Below are positions 1 through 6,513 of a DNA stretch of 12,379 nucleotides, in pieces. The notes under the pieces are model-generated. The model had not been told where the DNA came from and searched no databases. It was given only the letters and a program-made list of their open reading frames with translations. The stretch is from Armatimonadota bacterium (GTDB taxonomy: Bacteria; Armatimonadota; Zipacnadia; Zipacnadales; FEN-943): contig JANZZA010000455.1 in NCBI GenBank assembly GCA_026419655.1, positions 1-12,379 of the forward strand. Reading direction: 5' to 3'. Made by a program: the position numbers and the translations under genes. How positions within the stretch are numbered: the stretch's first letter is position 1; each line of letters begins with the position of its first letter.

Positions 1-187
1 AATTGAGGCCTATGGCGAAGATGTCGGGCGGCTCGACAGGCGCCAGGAGCTTCACGTCAGCCAGAGCAAAGGTTTCACCTGTTGGCTCAGGACCATCCCA
101 CGGCGCCCCCCGCAGGGCGCGGATTGTCTCCCCGTCCACAAGGCCCCAGCGGATTTCTCGCTGTGCGACAAAACGGGCTATTTTCAT
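1..187 (-). CDS. Fumarylacetoacetate hydrolase family protein, N-terminal part (cut by left edge)
   Basis: Reading the minus strand from an ATG at 187 gives 62 codons that stay open to the window edge. The peptide begins MKIARFVAQREIRWGLVDG and ends with LLAPVEPPDIFAIGLN. This is the usual N-terminal domain of the FAH / 2-hydroxyhepta-2,4-diene-1,7-dioate isomerase family, in which the phrase 'KLLAPVEP.KI..iGLNY' leads into the catalytic domain. An AGGAG ribosome-binding site lies 8 bases before the ATG. The family cleaves or isomerises C-C bonds in beta-diketo acids, or decarboxylates oxaloacetate, using a divalent metal. The metal ligands lie in the missing part, so the substrate cannot be named. 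About 417 non-coding bases separate this gene from the radical SAM gene upstream of it, so it may have its own promoter, though none was convincing. The 5' end is intact and the 3' end is missing. Confidence 0.85.
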   Translation of the reverse strand, partial: MKIARFVAQREIRWGLVDGETIRALRGAPWDGPEPTGETFALADVKLLAPVEPPDIFAIGLN

Positions 188-280
188 CGTCCAGTCTCCT
201 GCCACTAAATTGTGGGCCGTGAGGCCACGTACTCATCTGGCCGCCAACCTCTAAGATGGCACGACTACGGCAGGCTCTGG

Positions 281-454
281 CTGGGGGAACCCTTTGGATA
301 CCGTTGCGAAAGTAGCTTTTCTCTCCAGAGGACGCCGCCGCAGGTAAAAGGTCGGGCACCCCTGTTATGCACCTTCCCTATCCAGCCTCCTTAGCTTTCG
401 CAACAATCCCCTTTGAAGAGGGTTCTCCCCCAGACCCCCTTCCCAAACTTTTTC
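281..454 (+). repeat. Hairpin-plus-tail intergenic repeat, copy 1, interrupted
   Basis: The left half of the hairpin is at 281-296 (CTGGGGGAACCCTTTG). The right half is at 409-433, starting CCCTTTGAAGAGGG and ending CTCCCCCAG. A 20-base tail, CCCCCTTCCCAAACTTTTTC, follows at 435-454. Removing bases 297-415 restores a 34-base near-perfect palindrome that matches copy 2 (6384-6439, opposite strand) at all but three positions. The tail is identical to copy 2 over all 20 bases. The unit resembles terminator-like or REP-like intergenic repeats. Here it lies on the strand opposite to the flanking genes. Confidence 0.75.
297..408. mobile_element. 112-bp MITE-like insert with terminal inverted repeats and 7-bp duplication
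   Basis: The insert starts GATACCGTTGCGAAAGTAGC. Its far end, read on the other strand, starts GATTGTTGCGAAAGCTAAGG. The shared parts are GAT at the tip and a perfect 10-bp inverted repeat, GTTGCGAAAG (303-312) with CTTTCGCAAC (395-404). The heptamer CCCTTTG occurs directly on both sides, at 290-296 and 409-415, as expected of a target-site duplication. The interior is too short to encode a transposase and has no convincing ORF, so movement would need an enzyme supplied in trans. The parent transposon family cannot be named from this window. A structured RNA closed by the 10-bp stem is an alternative reading, but it would not explain the flanking duplication. Confidence 0.6.
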
Positions 455-604
455 CCGCTGCTCCCACCCGGGGCGCCTTATAGCGGCACAAGATCGCCGC
501 GGCCATATAAAGCCGCTTCCACAACGTGCGCCCACCCCCGCAGGACCGTTGCGCAGCGTCCAGCGCAAGAGCATTTAAGGGCGCCACGGAAAACAACCGC
601 TGGC

Positions 605-1576
605 TCAGCACAACCCGTCTACGCGCAAGCCGGCGCGAAGGGCTGCTTCAATCGCCCGCTGATATTCCGTTGGGGATATGCGCCGGCCGATCACCGGGTG
701 GCCCACAGCCTGATAGCACGGCCGGTACTGGTCCATGATGTTGACATAGGTGTTGGGGCTGATGTCTTTGAGGATTGCTATAACCTTTTCGGTGCCGGCA
801 ACGTCGCCAGGCATCACCAGGTGGCGGACAAGCAGGCCCCGGCGGGCAATGCCGTGAGCGTCCATTTCAAGGTCGCCCACCTGCCGGTGCATTTCGCGGA
901 TTCCCGCCTCAGCCCGCTCCGGGTAGTCAGGCGCGTTGGAGAATTCGGCAGCCCTGCGGCCGTCCGCGTATTTGAAGTCGGGCATGTAGATGTCAACGAC
1001 GCCGTCCAGCAAGCGAAGAGCGTCGAGAGCCTCGTAGCCCCCGCAATTCCATACAATTGGCAACTGCAAGCCTTGCTCGACAGCCACCACCAGGGCCTCG
1101 AGGATTTGCGCCAGGACGTGGGTGGGCGTGACGAAGTTGATGTTGTGACAGCCGCGCCGTTGAAGGGCAAGCATCACAGCGGCAAGTTCCTGCGGCCCGA
1201 CTTCCCGCCCGTGGCCCACCAGACTGATGTCGTAGTTCTGGCAGAAGATACAGCGTAGGTTGCACTCGGAAAAGAATATAGTCCCGGAGCCACCTACGCC
1301 GACAAGGGGACGTTCTTCGCCGAAATGGGGGCCGAAGCTGGCCAGTCGGGCGCGCCTGCCCGTCCGGCAGTAGCCGGTCTCGTCGCTCAGGCGGTTCACC
1401 CCACAGTTTCGAGGACACAGGCGGCAGTTTTCCAGCGCCGTCACAGCCGTCTCGGCTCGCCGACAAAGCTCGCCCGTTTCGGCCAAGGCCAGGTAGGCTG
1501 GCCATTTTTCAGGCCGGCGAGATTTCTCCGACCCGCCGGCTCCAGTAAGCCTGTCAGTGCTATTTTCCGGCGTCAC
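605..1576 (-). CDS. Radical SAM protein, PflX/COG1313 type
   Basis: The protein matches the COG1313 group (PflX, homologous to pyruvate formate-lyase activating enzymes). The SAM-cluster motif CNLRCIFCQN supplies the CX3CX2C ligands. It is preceded by GVGGSGTIFFSE and followed by HNINFVTPTH, WNCGGYEALDAL, DIYMPDFKY and RGLLVRHLVMPG, all hallmarks of this group. An N-terminal set of four cysteines (CRLCPRNCGVNR, then a Cys 12 residues on) may bind a second metal centre. The enzyme should use a [4Fe-4S] cluster and S-adenosylmethionine to make a 5'-deoxyadenosyl radical. The substrate of COG1313 proteins is not known to me. The start is uncertain. A GTG at 1576 (323 aa) has AGG six bases before it and overlaps the surE end by 17 bases. 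A TTG at 1597 would add seven residues, with no ribosome-binding site visible. The overlap suggests translational coupling to surE. Confidence 0.88.
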   Translation of the reverse strand: MTPENSTDRLTGAGGSEKSRRPEKWPAYLALAETGELCRRAETAVTALENCRLCPRNCGVNRLSDETGYCRTGRRARLASFGPHFGEERPLVGVGGSGTIFFSECNLRCIFCQNYDISLVGHGREVGPQELAAVMLALQRRGCHNINFVTPTHVLAQILEALVVAVEQGLQLPIVWNCGGYEALDALRLLDGVVDIYMPDFKYADGRRAAEFSNAPDYPERAEAGIREMHRQVGDLEMDAHGIARRGLLVRHLVMPGDVAGTEKVIAILKDISPNTYVNIMDQYRPCYQAVGHPVIGRRISPTEYQRAIEAALRAGLRVDGLC

Positions 1577-2363
1577 CGGCGACCTGGGCCTCGCCAAAGC
1601 TGAAGCGGTGGGCCTCAGCGCTGAGCCGCTCTAAAAGCGCGTAGTCGGTGATGTCTATGTGGATGGGAGTGATAGAGATGAAGCCGGCATGGACGGCGCC
1701 TATGTCGGTGTCAGGAGTGCTGTCGGCCTCGCACGGCTCGCCGGAGAACCAGTAATAATCACGCCCCCGTGGGTCGGTGCGCTTCTCTAGCTGGTTGGCA
1801 TAGCAGCGGCGGCCCAGGCGCGTAAGCCTCGCTTCTCGCAGCTCTCCCGCTGGAAGATTGGGCACGTTGACGTTAAGAAAGCTGCCAGAAGGAAGGGACA
1901 CTTCAAGAAGAAGGCGGGCGAGTCTGGCCACGTAAGCCGCCGCGGGTTCAAAGAAAACTTGTTCCGTACCGGCCACGGAGACAGCAAAGGCCGGCAGCCC
2001 CTGAATGGCAGCTTCCATGGCGGCCGAGACAGTACCAGAATAGAAGATTTCCTCGCCGAGATTGGCGCCGACGTTAATGCCGGAGACCACGAGCTGCGGA
2101 GCCGGTGGGTCCACCAGCGACGCGAGGACAACGCAATCAGCAGGCGTGCCATTGGTCTGGAAGGCCCGCACCGGCAAGCCGCCGACGCTAACTGGCTCCA
2201 TGCGCAGAGGCTTGTGCAGCGTAATGGAGTGTCCAACGGCTGACTGCTGACGCTCGGGCGCCACGACCAGCACGTCAAAGTCGGCATACAGAGCCTCGAC
2301 CGCCGCTCGCAAGCCCGGCGAGTGTACACCATCATCGTTGGTCACAAGGATTCGAGGCTTCAC
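1560..2363 (-). CDS. surE: 5'/3'-nucleotidase SurE
   Basis: This 267-residue protein is close to the usual SurE length of about 250 to 265. The N-terminus MKPRILVTNDDGVHSPGL carries the paired metal-binding aspartates (D10, D11). The serine of QSAVGHSIT (S41) and the asparagine of SGINVGANLG (N97) complete the standard active-site metal ligands. SurE removes phosphate from nucleoside 5'- and 3'-monophosphates, and in several bacteria from short polyphosphate, in the cytoplasm. It is often linked to stationary-phase survival. The start is a GTG at 2363 with a strong GGAGG seven bases before it. It lies 118 bases after serA, and its end overlaps the radical SAM gene, so it is probably co-transcribed with both neighbours. 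No missing residues or frameshifts were seen. Confidence 0.97.
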   Translation of the reverse strand: MKPRILVTNDDGVHSPGLRAAVEALYADFDVLVVAPERQQSAVGHSITLHKPLRMEPVSVGGLPVRAFQTNGTPADCVVLASLVDPPAPQLVVSGINVGANLGEEIFYSGTVSAAMEAAIQGLPAFAVSVAGTEQVFFEPAAAYVARLARLLLEVSLPSGSFLNVNVPNLPAGELREARLTRLGRRCYANQLEKRTDPRGRDYYWFSGEPCEADSTPDTDIGAVHAGFISITPIHIDITDYALLERLSAEAHRFSFGEAQVAGDAGK

Positions 2364-2481
2364 TTAGTACCTCCGCACGCCGCACCCGCTACACAGACTG
2401 CGGCTCTAAGCTTGCCATAAGACTCAACCCTGTCCGACTCTGGCCTCTTGGCTTTTCCCCGGCTAAACAGCAAGCCGCGGT

Positions 2482-4071
2482 TCAGCCTACGTCCGTCACC
2501 AGTGCCTGCTGGACGCCTTCCAGACCGCTTACCTCGGCCAGCACTTCCTGCGGTATTGGGTGCTCCACCGAAACCAGCATAAGTCCTACGCCGTTGACCG
2601 GTTCCAGGCCCACCTCGATACCGGTGATGCTGATACCTGCGTTGCCCAGGATGGTGCCAACCTTGCCGATGAAGCCAGGCTTTCCCGGCTGGCCGTGCCA
2701 TATGATGAGTACCCGGCCCCGCAGGACGAAATCCACCACGAAATCGTCCAGGCGCACCAGCCGCGGCAGGCCATCACCCAGCACCGCCCCACCTATCCTC
2801 GTCAAGGAATCCTCACTTTCCAGCACAAGAGTAGCCCACCGCTGATACCCTTCCAGGCCGTCGGCCTGCACTATCGCGACCTGCACTCCGCGCTCCCGGG
2901 CCGCTAGCATTGCATTGACATAAGTAACGACCTGGCCGCTTAGCCGACGCAGGTACTCCGCCACACCGCAGCGCGCTATCAGCCCTATCTGCTCATCAGT
3001 CAGTTGCGGGCCGGCAGCAACGGTGATGCGTGAAGCCAGCTTGGTCGCAAGGCCCGCAGCGAAAGCTCCGAGACACTGAGCAAGGTCCAGGTAAGGGCCT
3101 ACGGCCTCCTCGGCCTCGGGCGGCAATACAGGCGCATTGACGGCCCAGCGCGCGGCCCTCCCCTGCAGCACCGCCACCACCTGCTCGGCCGCGTCCCGCG
3201 CCACCTGCTCTTGTGCCTCCGCCGTAGATGCCCCCAGGTGAGGAGTGGTCACGACGTTGGGCATCGCAAGAAGCTCGGGCGATGGATTCTTGTCGTCGGC
3301 GAAAACGTCAAGGGCTGCGCCGGCAATCCACTTCTCCTGCAGCGCTCGAATCAGCGCTGCCTCATCCACCAGCTTGCCCCGCGCCACGTTTATGAAAATG
3401 GCCGTAGGCTTCATCATGCGAAACTGCGCCTCGCCCATCATGCCTTTGGTCTCTTCACGCAGGGCCACATGAAGGCTTACAAAGTCGGACTCGTGCAGCA
3501 GCTCTTCCAGTGCAGCAGGCTTGACACCGTCCTCCTCGATACGCTCGTCGGCCACATACGGGTCGCAGGCCAGAATCCTCATGCCGAAAGCCTTGGCCCG
3601 CAGAGCCACTTCACGCCCAATCCGCCCGTAGCCGACAACGCCCAGAGTCTTGCCCAGCACCTGCCGGCCGATAAACTTGCGGCGGTCGAACTTGCCCGTA
3701 CACATTTCCGCATACGCCTGGGGAATGTTGCGGGCAGTGGCCAGCAGAAGGGCTATCGTGTGCTCGGCGGCGGCGAGGGTGTTGCCCGATGGCGAGTTGA
3801 CCACCAGCACCCCTCGGCGCGTGGCGGCGTCACAGTCGATGTTGTCTACTCCTGCACCCGCCCGCGCTATAACCTTCAGCTTCGGCGCCGCCTCGATGAC
3901 CTCGGCCGTAACGTACGTCTCGCTGCGCACGATGACAGCATCCACGTCCTTGACGGCCTCAAGCAGCTCGTCGCGCCCCATCTTGAACTTCTCGACTACT
4001 TCGCCAACCTCGCGCAAAATGCTCGGCCCCGGCTCAGCCAGCGGGTCAGCAATAAGGATTTTTGGCTTCAT
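2482..4071 (-). CDS. serA: D-3-phosphoglycerate dehydrogenase, long form
   Basis: This 529-residue protein is a standard long-form PGDH. Residues 1-100 and 280-310 form the substrate domain (R49, SGNTLAAAEHT near 95-105). Residues 100-280 form the NAD domain, with GYGRIG at 147-152 and the NAD-ribose aspartate D170. An intervening domain follows (about 312-450), then a C-terminal ACT domain (about 453-529: KPGFIGKVGTILGNAGISIT), which usually mediates serine feedback. Catalytic R231 (NVARGK) and H278 (TPHLGAST) are present. The position normally held by the catalytic glutamate reads DVFADDKN, placing Asp (D260) where Glu is usual. The enzyme oxidises 3-phosphoglycerate to 3-phosphohydroxypyruvate, the first committed step of serine synthesis. 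The ATG at 4071 has GGGGAGG seven bases upstream. The neighbouring aminotransferase gene probably supplies the next step. A different 2-hydroxyacid substrate is possible given D260 but less likely. Confidence 0.95.
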   Translation of the reverse strand: MKPKILIADPLAEPGPSILREVGEVVEKFKMGRDELLEAVKDVDAVIVRSETYVTAEVIEAAPKLKVIARAGAGVDNIDCDAATRRGVLVVNSPSGNTLAAAEHTIALLLATARNIPQAYAEMCTGKFDRRKFIGRQVLGKTLGVVGYGRIGREVALRAKAFGMRILACDPYVADERIEEDGVKPAALEELLHESDFVSLHVALREETKGMMGEAQFRMMKPTAIFINVARGKLVDEAALIRALQEKWIAGAALDVFADDKNPSPELLAMPNVVTTPHLGASTAEAQEQVARDAAEQVVAVLQGRAARWAVNAPVLPPEAEEAVGPYLDLAQCLGAFAAGLATKLASRITVAAGPQLTDEQIGLIARCGVAEYLRRLSGQVVTYVNAMLAARERGVQVAIVQADGLEGYQRWATLVLESEDSLTRIGGAVLGDGLPRLVRLDDFVVDFVLRGRVLIIWHGQPGKPGFIGKVGTILGNAGISITGIEVGLEPVNGVGLMLVSVEHPIPQEVLAEVSGLEGVQQALVTDVG

Positions 4072-4075
4072 GACT

Positions 4076-4156
4076 TTACCTCCCCGGGCCTGGTGGCTGC
4101 AGAGGCTGCCCCTCGGCTCCGTTGCCAGTTATGCTCATGCTGGTAGAGGACCGCAT
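4076..4156 (-). CDS. 26-residue ORF between the aminotransferase gene and serA, possible leader peptide
   Basis: An ATG at 4156 follows a strong AGGAGG with a four-base gap (cgca), 13 bases after the aminotransferase stop codon. It opens 26 codons that end with TAA at 4076, four bases before the serA ATG. The peptide starts MRSSTSMSITGNG and ends QPPGPGR. Ser codons occupy positions 3, 4, 6 and 8. The serA ribosome-binding site lies inside its last codons, so its translation would affect serA initiation. It resembles no family I know. It could be a real small gene, a translational-coupling or serine-sensing leader, or a chance ORF. A short ORF this GC-rich can arise by chance, so confidence is limited. 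Confidence 0.35.
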   Translation of the reverse strand: MRSSTSMSITGNGAEGQPLQPPGPGR

Positions 4157-4169
4157 TGCGCCTCCTAGC

Positions 4170-5324
4170 CTATTGCATCGCCGCCTGATAGGTCCCTTGC
4201 GCAGCCGCCAGGCCGTCCTGGGTCGGACAAGCGAACCCCAAGGCGTTCAGCTCAACCGCCGTAGCCTCGATGGTGCGCAGGAGGTCGTCAAGCTGGCAGC
4301 AGCCCATATGGCCAATGCGGAATATCTTTCCGGCCAGTTCTCCCTGGCCGCCTGAGATTAGCACCTTGTGGTTGTCGCGGACGCGGCTCACCAGCTCCTT
4401 GCTGTCGAGGCCGTTGGGCGAATGCACGGCAGTCACCACGTCGCTGGCGTGGGCAGGGTCCGCGAATAGCTGGAGGCCGAGAGCATCCACAGCGGCGCGG
4501 CAGGCCTCGCCAAGCGCATGGTGCCGCCGCCACACGTTCTCAAGTCCCTCAGCCAAAATCAATTCCAGGGAAACCGCAAGCGCGCGTATCATGTTCACGT
4601 TTGGCGTCCACGGCGTCTGGCCTTTATCCAGGGACTTTTTCGCAGCGACCAGGTCAAAATAAGCCCTGGGCATTTTTGCCGACGCCGCAGCTTCCCAGGC
4701 CTTCTCAGACATGCTCACAAAGGCCAGCCCGGGCGGCAGCATAAAGGCCTTCTGCGACCCGGAAGCCACTGAGTCCAGGCCCCACTCGTCCACCGGTATG
4801 GGCATGCCGCCCATGCTGGAGACCGTGTCAACCACGCTCAGGGCACCGATGTCTCTTGCGGCCGCCGCCAGCAAATCAGCATCCTGCCGCACGCCCGTGG
4901 AAGTTTCGTTCTGCACGAACAGCAGGGCTCTATGGTCGCAAAGCAACTGGCGGACAACCTCCGGGTCGGCAGCTTGCCCGGGAGGCACGGGTAATTCCTC
5001 TACTTCTGCGCCATAAGTCCTGGCTATGTCCCTCATACGCTCGCCAAACTTGCCGCCCACAATAGCCAGCACCTTATCGCCGGGCGATAGTACGTTGACG
5101 ATGGCCGCCTCGACGGCCCCGGACCCAGAGCTGGTGAGAATAAGCACGTCGTTGGCCGTCTGGTAGACCTTCTTTAGCCCTTCGGTGCAGAACTCGAGCA
5201 GCTCCTTGAAAGCTGCCCCGCGGTGGTAAAAGCTCGGGCTGCCCAGAGCTTCCAGCACAGGCTTTGGAACGTTAGTCGGCCCTGGGATCATCAGCAGGAT
5301 GTCGTCAGGAACGTGAATATTCAT
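4170..5324 (-). CDS. PLP-dependent class V aminotransferase (serine/alanine-glyoxylate type)
   Basis: From the ATG at 5324 the protein has 384 residues, the usual length of the alanine-glyoxylate / serine-glyoxylate aminotransferase family. Diagnostic features are MIPGPTNVP at the start, YHRG near 33-36, the PLP-phosphate loop SSGSGAVEA near 65-73, VQNETSTG, the cofactor aspartate in VVDTVSSMGG (D166), and the Schiff-base lysine in SGSQKAFMLPPG (K192). The gene lies just upstream of serA, so the likely physiological step is transamination of 3-phosphohydroxypyruvate (or hydroxypyruvate) towards serine. Glyoxylate or pyruvate as the partner keto acid is also possible. Its start overlaps the end of the pyrophosphorylase gene by 20 bases. 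A GTG at 5345 would add seven residues that fit the family less well. GGAG lies 12 bases before the chosen ATG. Confidence 0.93.
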   Translation of the reverse strand: MNIHVPDDILLMIPGPTNVPKPVLEALGSPSFYHRGAAFKELLEFCTEGLKKVYQTANDVLILTSSGSGAVEAAIVNVLSPGDKVLAIVGGKFGERMRDIARTYGAEVEELPVPPGQAADPEVVRQLLCDHRALLFVQNETSTGVRQDADLLAAAARDIGALSVVDTVSSMGGMPIPVDEWGLDSVASGSQKAFMLPPGLAFVSMSEKAWEAAASAKMPRAYFDLVAAKKSLDKGQTPWTPNVNMIRALAVSLELILAEGLENVWRRHHALGEACRAAVDALGLQLFADPAHASDVVTAVHSPNGLDSKELVSRVRDNHKVLISGGQGELAGKIFRIGHMGCCQLDDLLRTIEATAVELNALGFACPTQDGLAAAQGTYQAAMQ

Positions 5325-6327
5325 CCGGCATGCACACTCCGTCACTAAGATTTGCGTTAGCAGCTACCTGGGCGCCCGTGGCCACTACCGTCCTGCGCAC
5401 GCTCGCCCCTGGTCCGATTCGTCCGCCAGCCCACACTATCGAGTCCCCCACCACAGCCCCATCTGCCACCTCCGCACCCTCTCCGAGACTCACATACGGA
5501 CCCACCGTGGCCCCCTGCCCCACCACTACACCATCGGCAACTGCCACAGGCCCAAGTAACCGCGCCGAGGCGTCAATCTTCGCGGTAGCAGCGACCCCTG
5601 CTCCACACCACGGCAAGGCTCCGTCCAGCAGGTCGCGCTGAACCGCAAGATACGACGCCAGGTGGCCCACGTCGGCCCAGTAGTACGACCCGTCGGGCAG
5701 AAAACCCAGTATCTTGCGCCCCGCTTCCAAGAGGTCGGGGAATAACTGCCGCTCAACCGACCAGGCCTGGAAGGCGGGAATAAAGTCTAACACATCCGGC
5801 CCCAGTAAATACACCCCTCCGTTGACAGTATTTTGCCCGGTTGGGTCCACAGGCTGCTTTTCCAGAAATCTAGCCACCAGCCCGCGGTCGTCACGCAGCA
5901 CCAGCCCGAAGGGCGAAACGTCCACAACCTTGCGCAGCAAAATCGTTGCGTCCGCACGCGCTGCCAAGTGTGCCTCCACCATGGCCTGGAGAGGTGCGTT
6001 AAGGATAATGTCGCCATTGGTCGCGACGAAGGGCTCCTCGATACCCTGGGCAGCAAACTTGATGGCACCGGCGGTATCCAGCGGCTCCGGCTCAACTACA
6101 ACCTCGACCGCCAGGCCCCAGTCATGTCGGGCAAGGGCTGCTGCCAGCTTGTCAGCCCCATAACGCGCCGACACCCTGACGCGCTCGATGCCCTCCCTCG
6201 CGAGCCACAACAGTTGATGGCCCACCAGAGGAATGTTCACCACGGGCAGGGCGGGCTTGGGACAAAGATTTGTCAGCGGGCGCAGCCTTGTGCCTAAGCC
6301 GCCCGCAAGAACTACCCCGGTTTTCAC
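5305..6327 (-). CDS. NDP-sugar pyrophosphorylase with C-terminal left-handed beta-helix
   Basis: The protein (340 aa from GTG 6327) begins with the nucleotidyltransferase signature GGLGTRLRPLT (9-19), followed by the sugar-phosphate lysine in PKPALP (K24). TNGD (D106) and WADVG (D219) supply the two metal-binding aspartates, with FLEKQP and NGGVYLL between them. From about residue 244 it has hexapeptide repeats (AKIDASARLLGP, GATVGPYVSLGEGAEV and similar) of a left-handed beta-helix, as in COG1208 mannose-1-phosphate guanylyltransferases and glucose-1-phosphate nucleotidyltransferases. It makes an activated sugar from a sugar-1-phosphate and an NTP. Which sugar and which nucleotide cannot be read from sequence alone. 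The open frame extends to 6495 but passes through the intergenic repeat, so that part is not real coding. GTG 6327 has GAGG six bases upstream. ATGs at 6333 and 6339 are alternatives. Confidence 0.9.
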   Translation of the reverse strand: MKTGVVLAGGLGTRLRPLTNLCPKPALPVVNIPLVGHQLLWLAREGIERVRVSARYGADKLAAALARHDWGLAVEVVVEPEPLDTAGAIKFAAQGIEEPFVATNGDIILNAPLQAMVEAHLAARADATILLRKVVDVSPFGLVLRDDRGLVARFLEKQPVDPTGQNTVNGGVYLLGPDVLDFIPAFQAWSVERQLFPDLLEAGRKILGFLPDGSYYWADVGHLASYLAVQRDLLDGALPWCGAGVAATAKIDASARLLGPVAVADGVVVGQGATVGPYVSLGEGAEVADGAVVGDSIVWAGGRIGPGASVRRTVVATGAQVAANANLSDGVCMPDEYSRS

Positions 6328-6383
6328 AGTCATCCTCATCAGCCGCCCGCAAGAAGCGTGAGCCTGCACAGCGGAAACAGCAC

Positions 6384-6439
6384 GAAAAAGTTTGGGAAGG
6401 GGGCCTGGGGGAAAACCCTTTTCAAAGGGTTTCCCCCAG
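6384..6439 (-). repeat. Hairpin-plus-tail intergenic repeat, copy 2, intact
   Basis: Bases 6405-6439 form a 35-base near-perfect palindrome: arms CTGGGGGAAAACCC and GGGTTTCCCCCAG plus flanking A/T pairs, with one bulged A. On the minus strand it is followed by CCCCCTTCCCAAACTTTTTC (6403-6384). All 20 tail bases match copy 1, which is on the other strand. It sits between yjbQ and the pyrophosphorylase gene and is oriented with their transcription. The hairpin with a downstream T5 could attenuate read-through or protect an mRNA 3' end. The T-run is 16 bases from the stem, so it is not a standard intrinsic terminator. Confidence 0.75.
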
Positions 6440-6513
6440 AAAAAACTTTTGGCCCATTCCTCACCGTTGAGCGCTCTTACGCCAGCACCCGCCAACTTGG
6501 GCGAGGGGCATGC

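Larger units (their letters stand above)
188..604. other. 417-bp intergenic region holding the interrupted repeat
   Basis: The region lies between the radical SAM gene and the FAH-family gene, both on the minus strand. Open frames crossing it show no protein-family resemblance and run through the repeat. No tRNA-like fold, and no clear promoter for the FAH-family gene, could be recognised. It contains the interrupted hairpin repeat (281-454) and, inside that, the MITE-like insert (297-408). The stretch 455-604 holds nothing I can name. Confidence 0.6.

Noticed and set aside
386..392. Perfect AAGGAGG on the minus strand
   Set aside because: No start codon lies at a usable distance; the nearest GTG is 13 bases away and opens a short frame inside the MITE-like insert.
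378..611. 77-codon frame overlapping the radical SAM stop by a GTGCTGA junction
   Set aside because: The overlap looks like coupling, but the frame runs through the repeat and part of the MITE-like insert and has no ribosome-binding site or family resemblance.
413..1258. 281-codon open frame on the plus strand
   Set aside because: It lies antisense to the clearly identified radical SAM gene, shows no family motifs, and starts inside the intergenic repeat. It is a GC-driven shadow frame.
3211..4146. 311-codon open frame opposite serA
   Set aside because: Mirror of the serA codon pattern with no recognisable domain.
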